Counted from the first letter of the stretch, positions 20,547-31,662 are shown. The stretch: 64,000 nucleotides of DNA from Rapana venosa (GCA_028751875.1 CM054140.1:56712425-56776424), one strand, 5' to 3'. The notes: generated by a model from the letters alone, not told the origin. A program made the numbers and translations.

Positions 20547-21327
20547 CTGTTCAGACACAACACCCACATTTTCTTAAATACACCACTACCACCTGTTGTT
20601 AAGTACGTAGCACTGCTTCTCATTGCCTCCGTTTAGTTCCCCAGTCAAAGTTCATGACCCGCAGCTGGCGGGGGGCATGGATATAAATAAACAGGGCAAA
20701 AGGAAAGGTGGCACTAGCCGCTTGCGCTGTAGCCATGTTCAGCCGTAAATTACCCTTGTGTCTTTCACACATCCTCTTGCACAGTGAATTGTCAAAAAAA
20801 GACGAGCAAAGCACTCTTTAAAATGAGCTTTAAACAAGCTTTCTTTTGACTCCAAACTCCATGTACTTTCTTTCATACTGGTTGATGTGACAGCAGTTCA
20901 AACAGACATGAAGATAAAGAGGAGAGGTGCAGGCAGAAACACAATCACAAAAAACAGACATTTCTAACTCTCTCTCTAAAAAGGCAGCTGTTTATATTAT
21001 ATAAACGATGAACATAGAGAAAACATTGAACATGTCTGCATACAGACTAACCTTTTTGGGGGGCTGCGGAATTGAACCTGTTGGCAGAACAAGGCCATAA
21101 ATAAACACACCTTAGGGGCTACCCCGTGCGGCCAGCGGCTGAGAGGCAGGGTGATGGAGAGCGTGGGGTGAGAGTCTGGGGTAGTCATTAGTGTCAGCTA
21201 TCTGACTTCTCTATAAACACTCCTGCTGGTCAGGCGTTACAGCACGTACACAGTCTACTGTTTCATCAGGTTTTAGGGGTATCCTTGCTACAGCTGAAGG
21301 TTTGTTCATGAACCAATTCCAGTACAG
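20547..21327. other. Intron sequence, nothing recognised
   Basis: Unique sequence upstream of TUT exon 13. Confidence 0.55.
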
Positions 21328-21585
21328 CTCGGACGGGATAGCTCAGTTGTCGGAGCACTCGCTTTCCCCCAGCCAAGTTAAGCAGCGTCGAGCGTGGTTA
21401 CCAGTTGAAAGGTGACCTTTGCACGCCTGACTTCAGTCAGTTTCCCCCATTTCACCAGCTGTAATGGTACCTGCCTATAGTCAGGGAAGGTAAAGCAGCG
21501 AGTAGAAGTATGGGCGCCGCCTCCATATGCTGCCTACAAGTGAGTCTCTGTTGCTCGTCACCCAACGACCTTATAGTACTGGCTC
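21328..21585 (+). mobile_element. SINE family C
   Basis: The tRNA-like head is GGACGGGATAGCTCAGTTG. The body contains AAGCAGCGTCGAGCGTGG and TTTCACCAGCTGTAATGG and ends near CAACGACCTTATAG. Confidence 0.8.
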
Positions 21586-21954
21586 CTACCTTTCTTTTAC
21601 CTCATAATCAACCCAGAAAACACACAGAAAAAAACTTCAACACACTTCACAAACAAAAAGACTACAAAAATTTTTTACAAATTCTGACTATACAAACGCA
21701 CTGTATGTAAAAAATTGTGATCAAAATGATACTTATCAGATCTGTTTGTAAAAAAGAACAAATTGTAACACAACCACACTTGAACATCAACGTGCAACCA
21801 CATACAAAAGCAGAAAGAAACACACACACACTCACACACAAAAGGGATGACAAAATACAAATGCATATACACGGAGACAGTAAAACACATGATGCATAAC
21901 TGGATGTAAAACAACCACAGAGTGCATCATATCACACAATAAAAGATAACAAAA

Positions 21955-22061
21955 TAAATAACACACACACATGACGCCTTGCACAAACTACACACACTAA
22001 GCAACATACACACACACAAAATGGCACAATACATGCAGCATACCCTATACTCACACATACG

Positions 22062-22094
<33 letters not shown>

Positions 22095-22430
22095 GCGTGC
22101 ACACCACACACACACGTAACTACAAGAAGATGCGCACGGCACACATGTGCTTGAGAAAACTAACAATTTGAAACTGACACACAGCCAGGAAGCACCTGTG
22201 TACATGTAGGTGCTGTGGCCCATCACACACACACACACACACACACACACAACACACACACCTCCACACATGCATATATGGGCACATATGCATACACGCA
22301 CGCACACACACATACACGCACGCTTGCACGCACACATACATGCACGCACACACCATGTGCAAACACACACGCGCACACACACCATGCGCACACACACCCC
22401 TGCACACACACACAGAAAATGCACTGACGC
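21955..22430 (+). repeat. (CA)n-rich region
   Basis: CA runs with ATGC interruptions; frames of 70-165 codons here are artefacts. Confidence 0.9.
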
Positions 22431-23404
22431 ACAAATATATTATAAACATACGCAGTTTGCTGACGCTCAGACAAGTACTGATACAAAGTAAGTGAACTTA
22501 AAAAAAACTTCAACAAAGCACAAGCAAACACAGTAGCACTCAAACTTTTGACAAACTACACCATCAAGTAGAAGGTTCACATAATACAAACGGCACATAC
22601 AAAAGAGAACAGTCTGGTTAAAAGAAAAATCCACAGATAAAGATGCTTTGCCCCTGAAAATCAGGAGCAAACTGACACTCAGCCCTTCATTTCTTGGGAG
22701 ACAGTGTTTGTAAAAAAAAAAAGCAATGTTTAAAAATAGTTAACCAAAACAAGCGGAATAACCGTCACCACAAACAGGTAAAGCAGATATTAAAGTTTTG
22801 TTCACTAAAGTATGAATACTGTAAAAAATGTAGGAAATCCAGCAGTATATGATAAAAAAGCCTTTCAAATAAAAATTCGCCCAGTCACTAATAGACAGCA
22901 AAGAAGGAATATGTGTGCTGGCACCGCGAGACGCTGGACTTGGACCCCTGACCGCGCGGTGCCTAGATAGCAGCCAGATGAAATTTAGGTTACAGAGTGC
23001 AAGTTCCAGCCGCCAACTAAAGATTCGGGATTTTCTTGTTTTGAGCAGCCTCGCAAGAAGTTTTACAATCTAGATTTTCACTATCTATATGTTTGTTTTG
23101 CTAAGAGTACTATAAACAGCTGGGGTGGGTGGGTTTTGGTTTTTTACTCCTCAAATTATACAAGAAAGATTCTTCAATTTTCCTCCACATTTACCAGTGA
23201 TAGCAGTTCCTGACAAATAAGTTTCTACAGATAAGAACGCTGTTCACAAGTTTTCTTGAAGACTGCCTGTCCTAAGGAACAGGAAACACCAACTTCAGAG
23301 ACTCAGGGTCTGGCACACAACCAGTATCAATAGAAGAAATGATGAACAAATCTTCAGTACAGTTAGAAACCAATACAAACCCTAGGAGTCGAGACAGAGG
23401 AGTA
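22431..23404. other. Intron sequence, nothing recognised
   Basis: A/T-rich, no coding signal; a tRNA-like GACCGCGCGGTGCC at about 22950 is isolated. Confidence 0.55.
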
Positions 23405-23850
23405 AAGAGGGAAAAGATGGGGGAGAGTGAGGAGAAAAGGAGGAGAAGGAAAAGCAGTTGAGGAAGAGAAGAAAAACGTGGAAGATGAGGAGGAGGAAGG
23501 GAAGGGAAGGAGAGGAGGAAAAGGAAGGAGAAAACAAAGTAGAAGGAGGGGAAGAGAGAGAAGAGGAGAAGAGGAGGAGGAAAAGGAAGGGGAGGAGGAG
23601 GAGGAGGAGGAAGGAAAGGAAAAGACAAAGGTGAAGAAGGAGGAAGAGGAGGAGAAGGAGGACAAAGAGAAGGAGGAGAAAGAACAGATGGAGGAGAAGA
23701 AGGGAAAGGAGAAGAAGGGAGAGGAAAAGAAGGGAGAGGAAAAGAAGAAAGATAAGCAGAGGAGGAGGAAGAGGAGAAAAATGACAAGAAGAAGAAAGAG
23801 AAGAAAGGAGAAAAAGTCAAGAAAATAAAACAAAGAGAACACAGAGAACA
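23405..23850 (+). repeat. Purine (GGA/GAA)n array
   Basis: Almost pure G/A on the plus strand. Frames of 130-280 codons arise from the low complexity. Confidence 0.95.
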
Positions 23851-23984
23851 AGAAAAATGAGGAGGAGAAGGAAAAAGACCAAGGTTACAACAACCAAAAA
23901 CACACCAAAAAAACCCTGCAACAACGACGACGATGATGATGACCAACAACTGCCAAAAGAACCACATCCCATGAATCTGCAAAC

Positions 23985-24072
23985 ATTCTCTCTCCCTCCC
24001 TCCCTCCCTCTCTCCCTCCCTCCCTCTCTCCCTCCCTCCCTCTCCCTCCCTCCCTCTCCCTCCCTCCCTCCT
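23985..24072 (+). repeat. (CCCT)n array next to TUT exon 12
   Basis: CTCCCTCCCTCC units end 16 bases from the exon's donor. Confidence 0.95.
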
Positions 24073-24087
24073 ACCAGCAGTACTCAC

Positions 24088-24235
24088 AAATGATTCGGCC
24101 GATGACATTTTGCAGCATACTCATGTGTTCGGGATTCATGGGTGGCAAGGGCAGCAGCTGAGGCAAGCGGTCCTCGGGGCAGTTATTCTTGATGTGGCCC
24201 TCCTGCTCACAGTAGCCGCAAATCACTGCCGGGCC
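24088..24235 (-). CDS. TUT4/TUT7-like: TUT exon 12 (first CCHC zinc knuckle)
   Basis: A 148-base exon starting GPAVICGYCEQEGHIKNNCP. The knuckle is C-X2-C-X4-H-X4-C with ligands near C883, C886, H891 and C896. In the family, knuckles next to the catalytic domain help bind RNA and the uridine tail. The exon ends RII plus one base, at ATCATTT/GTGAGT; phase 0 in, 1 out. Confidence 0.93.
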
Positions 24236-24361
24236 CTGCAGCACACACACACACACACACATGTGGATGCCATGGAAATCACGCACAAAAGGTTAGGGAA
24301 GGAAGGTAGCAGGGCAGTGAAGAAGGACGTTCACCTGCTTTACACTATTTTTGTTTTTTTT

Positions 24362-24692
24362 TCAAATTTTTTTTTATATCGAGGATAATGGAATAAGCAC
24401 TTTTTTTTTACATCCAGTCCCTTGTTTGTATGCGGGTTTTGTAAATTTTGTCATCCTGTTCCCGCCAGCACACAATGGCCTACTCTTACGAAAAGCGGAA
24501 CAGGATTTAACGTTCTGCGTGCGTTCGCACATGGGGCCTCGGTTAATAGTCTCATCCGAAGGACTTTTGGGGAGAGTGGAGTCGGCACTGATGTTAACTC
24601 CAGGGGAAAATATCCCCCTTGAACGGGAATCGAACCCGGGTCATCAGATTGCAAGCGCGATGTTCTGACCACTAGGCTAGATCCTGTCCCTA
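24362..24692 (-). mobile_element. SINE family A, full-length
   Basis: The tRNA-like head is at about 24690 and the 3' end next to the T-run at 24362. A TTAA-flanked element adjoins its head at 24695. Confidence 0.8.
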
Positions 24693-24694
24693 CG

Positions 24695-24844
24695 TTAAGG
24701 GAGAGAACCCCTCTTTCCCAGTACACGTGCACTGTGCACATTTGTACGCTTCTGTAACCCAGCAGTGGTAGTGGGTGATACAGAGGGAAGGGTTAGCAGA
24801 TGGTTGGTTACCCTATAACGGGTTACCCGTCAGGAAAAGCTTAA
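24695..24844 (-). mobile_element. Short TTAA-flanked element (MITE-like), copy 2
   Basis: Reverse-oriented copy of 10116-10261, sitting exactly between two SINEs and bounded by TTAA on each side. Confidence 0.65.
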
Positions 24845-25078
24845 CAAGTAAACCGTGAGGTTTTGGGTTCGATTCACAGCCTTGCCCTTTCTTCCCACAC
24901 GTTTGATGACAAAATTTTAAAAAACTGAACGTCAAAGTCCCTTCAGATGGGACCTATAAACCGAGACCCTGTGTGTGAATGCACGCAGAACATCTTGCAC
25001 ACACACATTAAAAACCTGTTCTGCCTTTTGGAAGAGCAGGCCATTTTGTGCTGGTAGGAATGGATGGATGACAAAAAC
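24845..25078 (+). mobile_element. SINE family B, 5'-truncated
   Basis: Begins inside the head (AAGTAAACCGTGAGG) directly after a TTAA-flanked element and ends at GATGACAAAAACTG, where a larger TTAA-flanked element begins. Confidence 0.7.
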
Positions 25079-25081
25079 TGC

Positions 25082-25752
25082 TTAACTCATTGAGGTTGTG
25101 CCGAAGCTTAAGCTTCGGCACTCTTTTCCTTTACTGTGACGTGCCGAAGCTTAAGAATCGGCAGACTTACGAATTTTTTAAAAACACAAAGTGATGGTTA
25201 ACTCAAGGGAAAGTACTCTAGCCTGTAGGGCAATCATTTTTCTAAACACAGTTGCTTTCCTTGACCATAAGCTTGCCTAGTTTTTATCTGTTGGCCAATT
25301 TTGTTTGACATGTCAACAAGTGATATCTTTGGGATTTCAGGCACTCCAGTGTTATGATTCTTTAAAAAAAAAAATTTGTTGTACAAAAAATGACATTACA
25401 TGGATTCAGCCAGCTTCAGGGAACTTTACTTTGGTGAAAAATCATCACATTGCTTCAAGGGAACTAGTTGATGAATAGTTCAAGCCATTTAAGATACAAA
25501 CTCTAATTTTCAAAACTTTTTATTTTTCAGCATTCAGCGACATATTTTGGAAATTTGTAAAAATATAAATACAGTCATCTATTAAAAAACTGTGAAACAA
25601 TCTCAAAAGAAGACATTATAAACTTTTCAATGATGTATAATGTGTATGTCATTATTATGTTGGGTAAGTCTGCTGAATTTTTCAAATATAGCCCAAATCA
25701 TGCGTCACCACAAAATGGCGGGATCCATTTCACTGCGACTCCAATGAGTTAA
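25082..25752. mobile_element. TTAA-flanked inverted-repeat element, 671 bases
   Basis: The ends are inverted: TTAACTCATTG on the left and CAATGAGTTAA on the right. Near the left end is a perfect 24-base palindrome (25098-25121, half-site GTGCCGAAGCTT) and a degenerate second copy at 25141-25163. No open frame of note. This is a non-autonomous DNA transposon by structure. Confidence 0.7.
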
Positions 25753-26027
25753 CCCTTTGTGTCCCACATAGAACTGAGCAATCTCATTCTCCAGACTGAG
25801 TAAATTTCAAGCCGTCACTGCTGAAAGAGGATTAGGTAAGAAAAATATTCGTAAAAATTTTCTTTTTTCTATGGATTGTTGGACCACACAGTTGACATGT
25901 GGCACAGGAAGAACCAAGAGTAATCTCACTTCATATGAATGGAAGTTAGCAAGGCTAACTGAAACTATTTCACCAAAAACGAAAGTAATGTTCATGACAC
26001 GAGTCCCTCATTCCAGGGTCTCTTCTT

Positions 26028-26310
26028 CCTTTTTTGTCATGTTTCTCCCAGGGAAGGTTTGACATTGACGAGCCTTCTCCATCTCTCTCTGTTTCAAGCT
26101 TCCTCCTTATTTATGCCCCTTTCTCTAAGATCATCTGCTATACAGGTAGCCCAGGTTTTGCTAGGTCTTCCCTTTGGTCTCTTTCCATCCACTAACGAAG
26201 TTCATTGCTCTTTTTATGATGTGGTGGTCTGCTTTCCCGTTGAACGTGCCCAAACCAGCGCAGTCTATTGGTACTAGCTACAGACTTCAGATCATCAACT
26301 CTTGTAAACA
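26028..26310 (-). mobile_element. LINE 3' fragment, same family as 880-1455
   Basis: The reverse strand closely matches the last about 280 bases of the LINE at 880-1455, from the loop coding VDDLKSV through the FGHVQRK and KRPKGRPSKTW blocks to the GGAGAAACATG end. It is 5'-truncated and carries a small disruption. Confidence 0.8.
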
Positions 26311-26769
26311 ACAAGTCACGAGGGACTCATGCCACGGGAACAAATGTGTTAAAATGCATGCACGCAGGTGTAGTGCACAAGACACCATCCCTGAAGTTGG
26401 AATGCGGCTACCCCTAAATGGTGAGGGGAGACAAGCAGTCGCATACGCAGCAAATATCTCACCACTGGTGAACCTCAGGGAGCTCAAGCCAAGGAACAAT
26501 AAAAATTTTTTTAAAAAGAGGTTTACATAAACAAGAGCAGACGCAAATATAAGCATCCCCATGCACACACATAAACTCTCCAACACATGGCTGTGAGAAT
26601 ATGTAAGCAAGCACACATGTATGGGCACTAAAAATAAATAAGTACTTTGTCTAATATTCAAAAACAAAAAAACTCTGCAGAGGTAAAGACTTGGAATGTT
26701 TTTTTCCAATGAACAAGCACACACTTCTCACATCCACATCGTTCCACCTCCTCCCCACCTCTCTCTCTC

Positions 26770-26770
26770 C

Positions 26771-26802
<32 letters not shown>

Positions 26803-26809
26803 ACCACAC

Positions 26810-26840
<31 letters not shown>

Positions 26841-26885
26841 TATACACCACACACACACACACAATACACACACACACACACCCTT
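26770..26885 (+). repeat. (CA)n array
   Basis: CACACA runs with AACA and TATA interruptions, about 28 bases from TUT exon 11. Confidence 0.95.
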
Positions 26886-26912
26886 AAAACATAAAAAAAA
26901 TCCACCGCTCAC

Positions 26913-27145
26913 CTTCCCACCAGTGAAAACCTGTTCGGTGAAGGCGTACCAGTCCACTGTGCTATCCTCCCTCTCATCCTCAACGGCCGCGGCACTTTTC
27001 TTTGCGTCACTGTCCCCAACACCGGCAGCAGCGACAGTGACAGAAGCGTCAGCAGCAGCAGCAACAGGTTCCCGCGAGCTGGCGTCGGTCTTCTCAGACG
27101 ACAGATTCAGCTGACTCATCTCTTTGGTCAGAGCCGCCTCTGCAT
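26913..27145 (-). CDS. TUT4/TUT7-like: TUT exon 11 (linker, continued)
   Basis: A 233-base exon with acceptor ATAACAG and donor GTGAGC. It reads DAEAALTKEMSQLNLSSEKT, an Ala/Val-rich stretch, then STVDWYAFTEQVFTGGK. It continues the disordered linker, with a WYAFTE motif just before the first CCHC knuckle. Phase 1 in, 0 out. Confidence 0.85.
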
Positions 27146-27274
27146 CTGTTATGGCAGACACGTTTTCGTTTCCGTTTCAGCGATACGTACATTCTTTTAA
27201 TTGTAATTTAGCGATACGAACAGTGATGGGTTTTTTTGGTGTGCATTTCTATGGCTATAAAGTTAAAAAAAGGT

Positions 27275-27530
27275 TAGAGGGAGTGAGAATGAGAGAGAGG
27301 AGGGGGAAGAGGGAGAGGGAGAGGTAGGGAGGGGGAAAGGGGGAGAGACAGACAGACAAAGGAGGGGGGAGAGAGAGAGAGAGAGACAGAGAGAGACAGA
27401 GAGAGAGAGAGACAGAGTATGAGAGTCAGGAGGGGAGAGGTGGGAGGAAGGGAGGGGAGAGAGTGGGAGAGAGAGGGAGAGACAGAGAGACAGAAAGAGA
27501 GAAAGAAAGAGAGAGGGAGGGAGAGGGAAG
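27275..27530 (+). repeat. (GA)n / GGGA array
   Basis: Purine-rich GAGAGAGA and GGGAGGGG sequence upstream of TUT exon 11. Confidence 0.95.
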
Positions 27531-28084
27531 ACATAATTATTTCAATGCAAACATTTGTATTCACATATATATACTCTTACTTTCAGTCACACACCAACAC
27601 ACTCACACACAGAGTCTCACTCACTAAAATCCAATCCAATCTAATCTTCTTGTTTATAGCACACCTACCCATTTATGTACATGATACAACAACTGTTTGT
27701 ACGTACCTCATGAAAGTGCATTCCACACACACACACACAAATGTTTGATTAAAAAAAATTACAGAATAATTACACATCTCATTCAAACATTCCTCTCATA
27801 TTCATCTACAACATTTTCATAATTTCTTTCAACGCTACGAAAGGAGTATGACTAACTAATTGGGAAATCACATCGACAAATCTGACAAAACATCAAATCT
27901 CAAAAAAATGTTTTGGGAAACAAAAACACACCTAACACCTTAAAAACGCATACTCCCGTCTAAAATCACTAAATGTGAATAGACGTTAAACTGAAGATAT
28001 ATAATAAACGCATACTCGCGCACACACACACACACACGGTGCACTCCCTACAACCAAAAAACAGACCAACACTTGGCCACTCAC
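27531..28084. other. Intron between TUT exons 10 and 11, nothing further
   Basis: Short CA runs (27595-27615, 27723-27740, 28018-28036) and A/T-rich sequence. Confidence 0.6.
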
Positions 28085-28948
28085 CCGCCCTCTCCTCTTC
28101 AGGGGTCTCGGGCGACGTTTCGTAATCGTCGCTGGACTCCCCTTCCCGATCATCCACCGCCGAAAAATACTCCCTGGAAACGGCAGACGCATCCTGAACG
28201 GAAAGCGCCGCCGACACATCAGCGGCAGATTCGGCCACTTCTGAAGACGTCAGCTGACCGCCGGACGTCACGGACGACCAGTCAGGACCCAGATCCCCGT
28301 CAGACGCCGACAGCGCTGCCACCGCAGAATCCGTCCTGGGATCGGACCCGGAAATGGCCGAACAGTCGGCCAGATCTTCGCTACAGGTCGTCTCGTTCAG
28401 CGATTCTGCCGCTGCTGCCGTCGCCGCCTTGATGCCGGAAGACGTGGCAGAACTGGCCAAGGAGGACATGGCCGAATCTTCCGCCGTCCTCTCGCTCCCT
28501 GTTCCCTGCCCAGCTTCCTCCGTCAGCTTCCGCAGGATCGACGTGTTGGACTCGATCACCACACACCCGCCCTCTTCAATTTTCTCCGCCACCAACTTCT
28601 CTTCCTCTTCCTCGTTCTCCTCCTCGTTGTCTTCCGCAGCGCTCTCCTCAGCGGTTTTCTCCGCGTCTGCCTCCGCCTTCCCTTTGCGCGGGCTGTCTTT
28701 GTCCGAGGTGGTGTCGACGCTGGAGGAGCTGGCCGAGGCAGCGGGGTCTTGCTGGTTCTCCTTCAGCAGCGTTTCCGTCTTCTGCTCGGCCAGGGCTTGC
28801 AGCGACTCCAGGCACACGCTCACCTGGCCCTCGCGGTCCCGCGGCATCCCGAAGTACTCGTAGGCTTTGCGCACGCACGACTGGTAGTACTCGAAGATGA
28901 GCGAGTTGGCCAGCGAGTTGGCGATGTTCTTCTTGGGGTTGAAGGGGT
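28085..28948 (-). CDS. TUT4/TUT7-like: TUT exon 10 (end of PAP-associated domain and acidic linker)
   Basis: The largest exon, 864 bases. It opens DPFNPKKNIANSLANSLIFE and YYQSCVRKAYEYFGMP, the conserved end of the N-terminal PAP-associated domain (split Asp codon with exon 9). It then runs for about 240 residues as a Ser/Ala/Glu/Asp-rich linker (EEENEEEEEK, SSLASSATSSG) with no recognisable fold. Base composition is high in GC compared with the flanking introns. Donor GTGAGTGG; phase 1 in, 1 out. Confidence 0.92.
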
Positions 28949-29191
28949 CTGAAGCGGGGACAGAGAATGGTAACGTTTCTGATTAGGGAAAAAACGGGGT
29001 GAAGTCTGGAGGCCAGTTTTTCTAGCAAAACCCCAATCATTTTCAAACTTGTAATACACACACGTGCATGCACACACACGCACAACCACAACCACACCCA
29101 TCTCCCTGTCATACTGACCTTCAATAGCCAGTTTCTTGGAGCTCCACATACACACACTTATCACATACAGATAAGTCCTTCGGATGTCCTA

Positions 29192-29480
29192 CAAGTCCTT
29201 CGGATGAGACTATAAACCGAGGCCCCGTGTGCGAACACATGCAGAACATCTTGCGCACACGTTAAATCCTGTTCCGCTTTTCGAAAGAGTAGGCCATTGT
29301 GTGCCGGTGGGAACAGATGACAACATTGACAAAACCGCATACATATGGGGACTGGATGTAAAAAAGCACATGAGTGCTTATTCCATTATCCTCGATATAA
29401 AAAAAAAATCTGAGCGCTTTGATGTGTTGCTTTACAAGATTCAGCGCTATATAAATTCCATACATTATTATACAGATACA
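29192..29480 (+). mobile_element. SINE family A, 5'-truncated, with ATT tail
   Basis: Starts at AGTCCTTCGGATGAGAC, has the full body and the GCGCTATATAAATTCC tail. Confidence 0.8.
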
Positions 29481-29892
29481 CACATTTATCACACACACAG
29501 ACACACACATACAGACACATACACACACCCTACACACCCTTTTTAGATTTCTCTCCCTCTCTCACACAAACACACGCACATACATACACCATCTAATTTC
29601 ACCCTTAGCGAAAAGACATTAGATTCAAGAACGAACACACATACATACTGAAACTCACACTGAGACTCGCACTCATTCAACTTCTCTTTCAGTATACAGA
29701 CATGAAATTAAAAAATGCATACACCCCCTCCTCACTGCTTCCCTCCCCCCCAACATAAACGCCACAACCATCCCCTTGTCATACTGATCTTCAATAGGCA
29801 GTTTCTTGAAGCTCCATATACACACACACATACACCCCCCCCCCCCCCCCACCACACACACAAAAGACGGCAAGGTCATGCTCACCTTTTCC

Positions 29893-29985
29893 TGCATACA
29901 CACAGGGAACTGGATGGAAAAAAAAGCACCTGAGCGCTTGTTCCATTATCCTCAAAATAATAAAATAAAATAAAATAGAATAAAA
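29893..29985 (+). mobile_element. SINE family A, 3' fragment
   Basis: Only GCATACACACAGGGAACTGG, a GAGCGCTTGTTCC block and an A/T-rich AAAATAAAAT tail remain. Confidence 0.6.
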
Positions 29986-30021
29986 CAAAATAAACACACA
30001 CACTACCACAACCCCATCCCC

Positions 30022-30976
30022 TAACCACACTCACCTTCGATAGCCAGTTTCTTGGAGCTCCATATACCCCCCCCCCCCCCCCCCCCCCCCACCACACACA
30101 CCACACACTACCACCACCACCACCACCACCCCCCTAACCACCTTCACTAGCCAGTTTCTTGGAACACACACCACACACACTACCTCCCACCCCCCTAACC
30201 ACACTCACCTTCAATAGCCAATTTCTTGGACTCCAATATCCCCCCCCCCCCCCCCACACACACACACACACTATCCCCCACCCCCCTAATCACATTCACC
30301 TTCAATAGCCAGTTTCTTGAACACACACCACCCCCCTAACCACACTCACCTTCAATAGCCAGTTTCTTGGAACACACACCACCACCCCCCTAACCACACT
30401 CACCTTCCAATAGCCAGTTTCTTGGAACACACACCACCCCCCTAACCACACTCACCTTCAATAGCCAGTTTCTTGGAACACACACCACCCCCCTAACCAC
30501 ACTCACCTTCAATAGCCAGTTTCTTGGAACACACACCACCACCCTAACCACACTCACCTTCAATAGCCAGTTTCTTGGAACACCACACCACCCCCTAACC
30601 ACACTCACCTTCAATAGCCAGTTTCTTGGAACACACACCACCACCCTAACCACACTCACCTTCAATGGCCAGTTTCTTGGAAACACACACCACCACCCTA
30701 ACCACACTCACCTTCAATGGCCAGTTTCTTGGAACACACACCACCACCCTAACCACACTCACCTTCAATAGCCAGTTTCTTGGAACACACACCACCACCC
30801 TAACCACACTCACCTTCAATGGCCAGTTTCTTGGAACACACACCACCACCCTAACCACACTCACCTTCAATGGCCAGTTTCTTGGAACACACACCACCAC
30901 CCTAACCACACTCACCTTCAATAGCCAGTTTCTTGGAACACACACACACCACCATCACCCCCCTAACCACACTCAC
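30022..30976 (-). repeat. 51-base minisatellite built from the exon 9 splice donor
   Basis: About 16 units, each with the exonic CCAAGAAACTGGCTATTGAA followed by G/GTGAGTGTGGTTAG and a CCACCC/CACACA spacer (as its reverse on the plus strand). Most keep an intact GAAG/GTGAGT. The array abuts the real donor at 30977/30976. Two outlying copies, at about 29118-29150 and 29785-29825, keep more of the exon (GGAGCTCC). Confidence 0.93.
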
Positions 30977-31148
30977 CTTCAATAGCCAGTTTCTTGGAGC
31001 TCCACTTCTTCTCCTGGCGGGTGAGGGGGAGGGGGTGGAGGAGGGAGATGACGAACTGCGTGTTGTCGAACTGCAGGCAGTAGAACCTCAGCAGGGCCAG
31101 CCACAGCTCCCCAACACTGCTCCCGTTCTCCGACCCCCACGCCTCCGC
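30977..31148 (-). CDS. TUT4/TUT7-like: TUT exon 9 (N-terminal PAP-associated domain)
   Basis: A 172-base exon beginning AEAWGSENGSSVGELWLALL and RFYCLQFD and ending WSSKKLAIE. GELWLALLRFY is the PAP/25A-associated signature. The donor is GAAG/GTGAGTGTGG. Its last about 21 exon bases plus the donor are the seed of the minisatellite that fills the adjoining intron. Phase 0 in, 1 out. Confidence 0.93.
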
Positions 31149-31662
31149 CTGTTAACACACCACCACCACCACCATTATAATCCATTCCATATTGTTTACA
31201 GCCCTACTACCGATCATGAAAGCTGTATCAGGGCTGTTTGTCATCTCATTCAGTTTCAGCGGCTCCAGTAACTTTCACTTCCAAGTTCAATAACCAACAT
31301 CTCCTAAAACCTTCAAAGTATCTAACACCACCCATCTGAAAAAAACATTTAAATGGCACGATACCATAATCATTTCGATCCTAATATAAAACCAGGCTGT
31401 GTTGAGAACGCCAACATTCCACTTTATCATCCCCAGATTACAAAAAAATGTAAACCCCCCCCCCCCCCCCCCCCACAAAAACATTTAAGTACAAAAACAT
31501 ACATAAAAAAGGGCCACATTGGCATATAACACTGCAGAATGGACATACTGTGTCAATAAAAAGGCAGGAGACTGCTGACGAAAGATAAAAAACCAAAGAC
31601 CCCTATCTTCCAACTAAATTTTAAAAAACCCAAACCCCTCCCCCCACACAATCAAAAAGACA

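Noticed and set aside
20997..21188. A 63-codon reverse frame, as an exon
   Set aside because: Phase and content do not fit the TUT gene, and exon 12 joins exon 13 cleanly without it.
23272..24108. A 278-codon reverse frame, proline/serine/phenylalanine-rich
   Set aside because: Most of it is the complement of a (GGA)n purine array and a (CCCT)n array; no domain.
27969..28084. Continuation of TUT exon 10 past its donor into the intron (frame open)
   Set aside because: The GCGG/GTGAGTGG donor, the loss of composition and exact phase with exon 11 place the border at 28085.
30390..30945. Frames with repeated PRNWLLKVSVVR
   Set aside because: These are the out-of-phase reading of the splice-donor minisatellite, not a protein.
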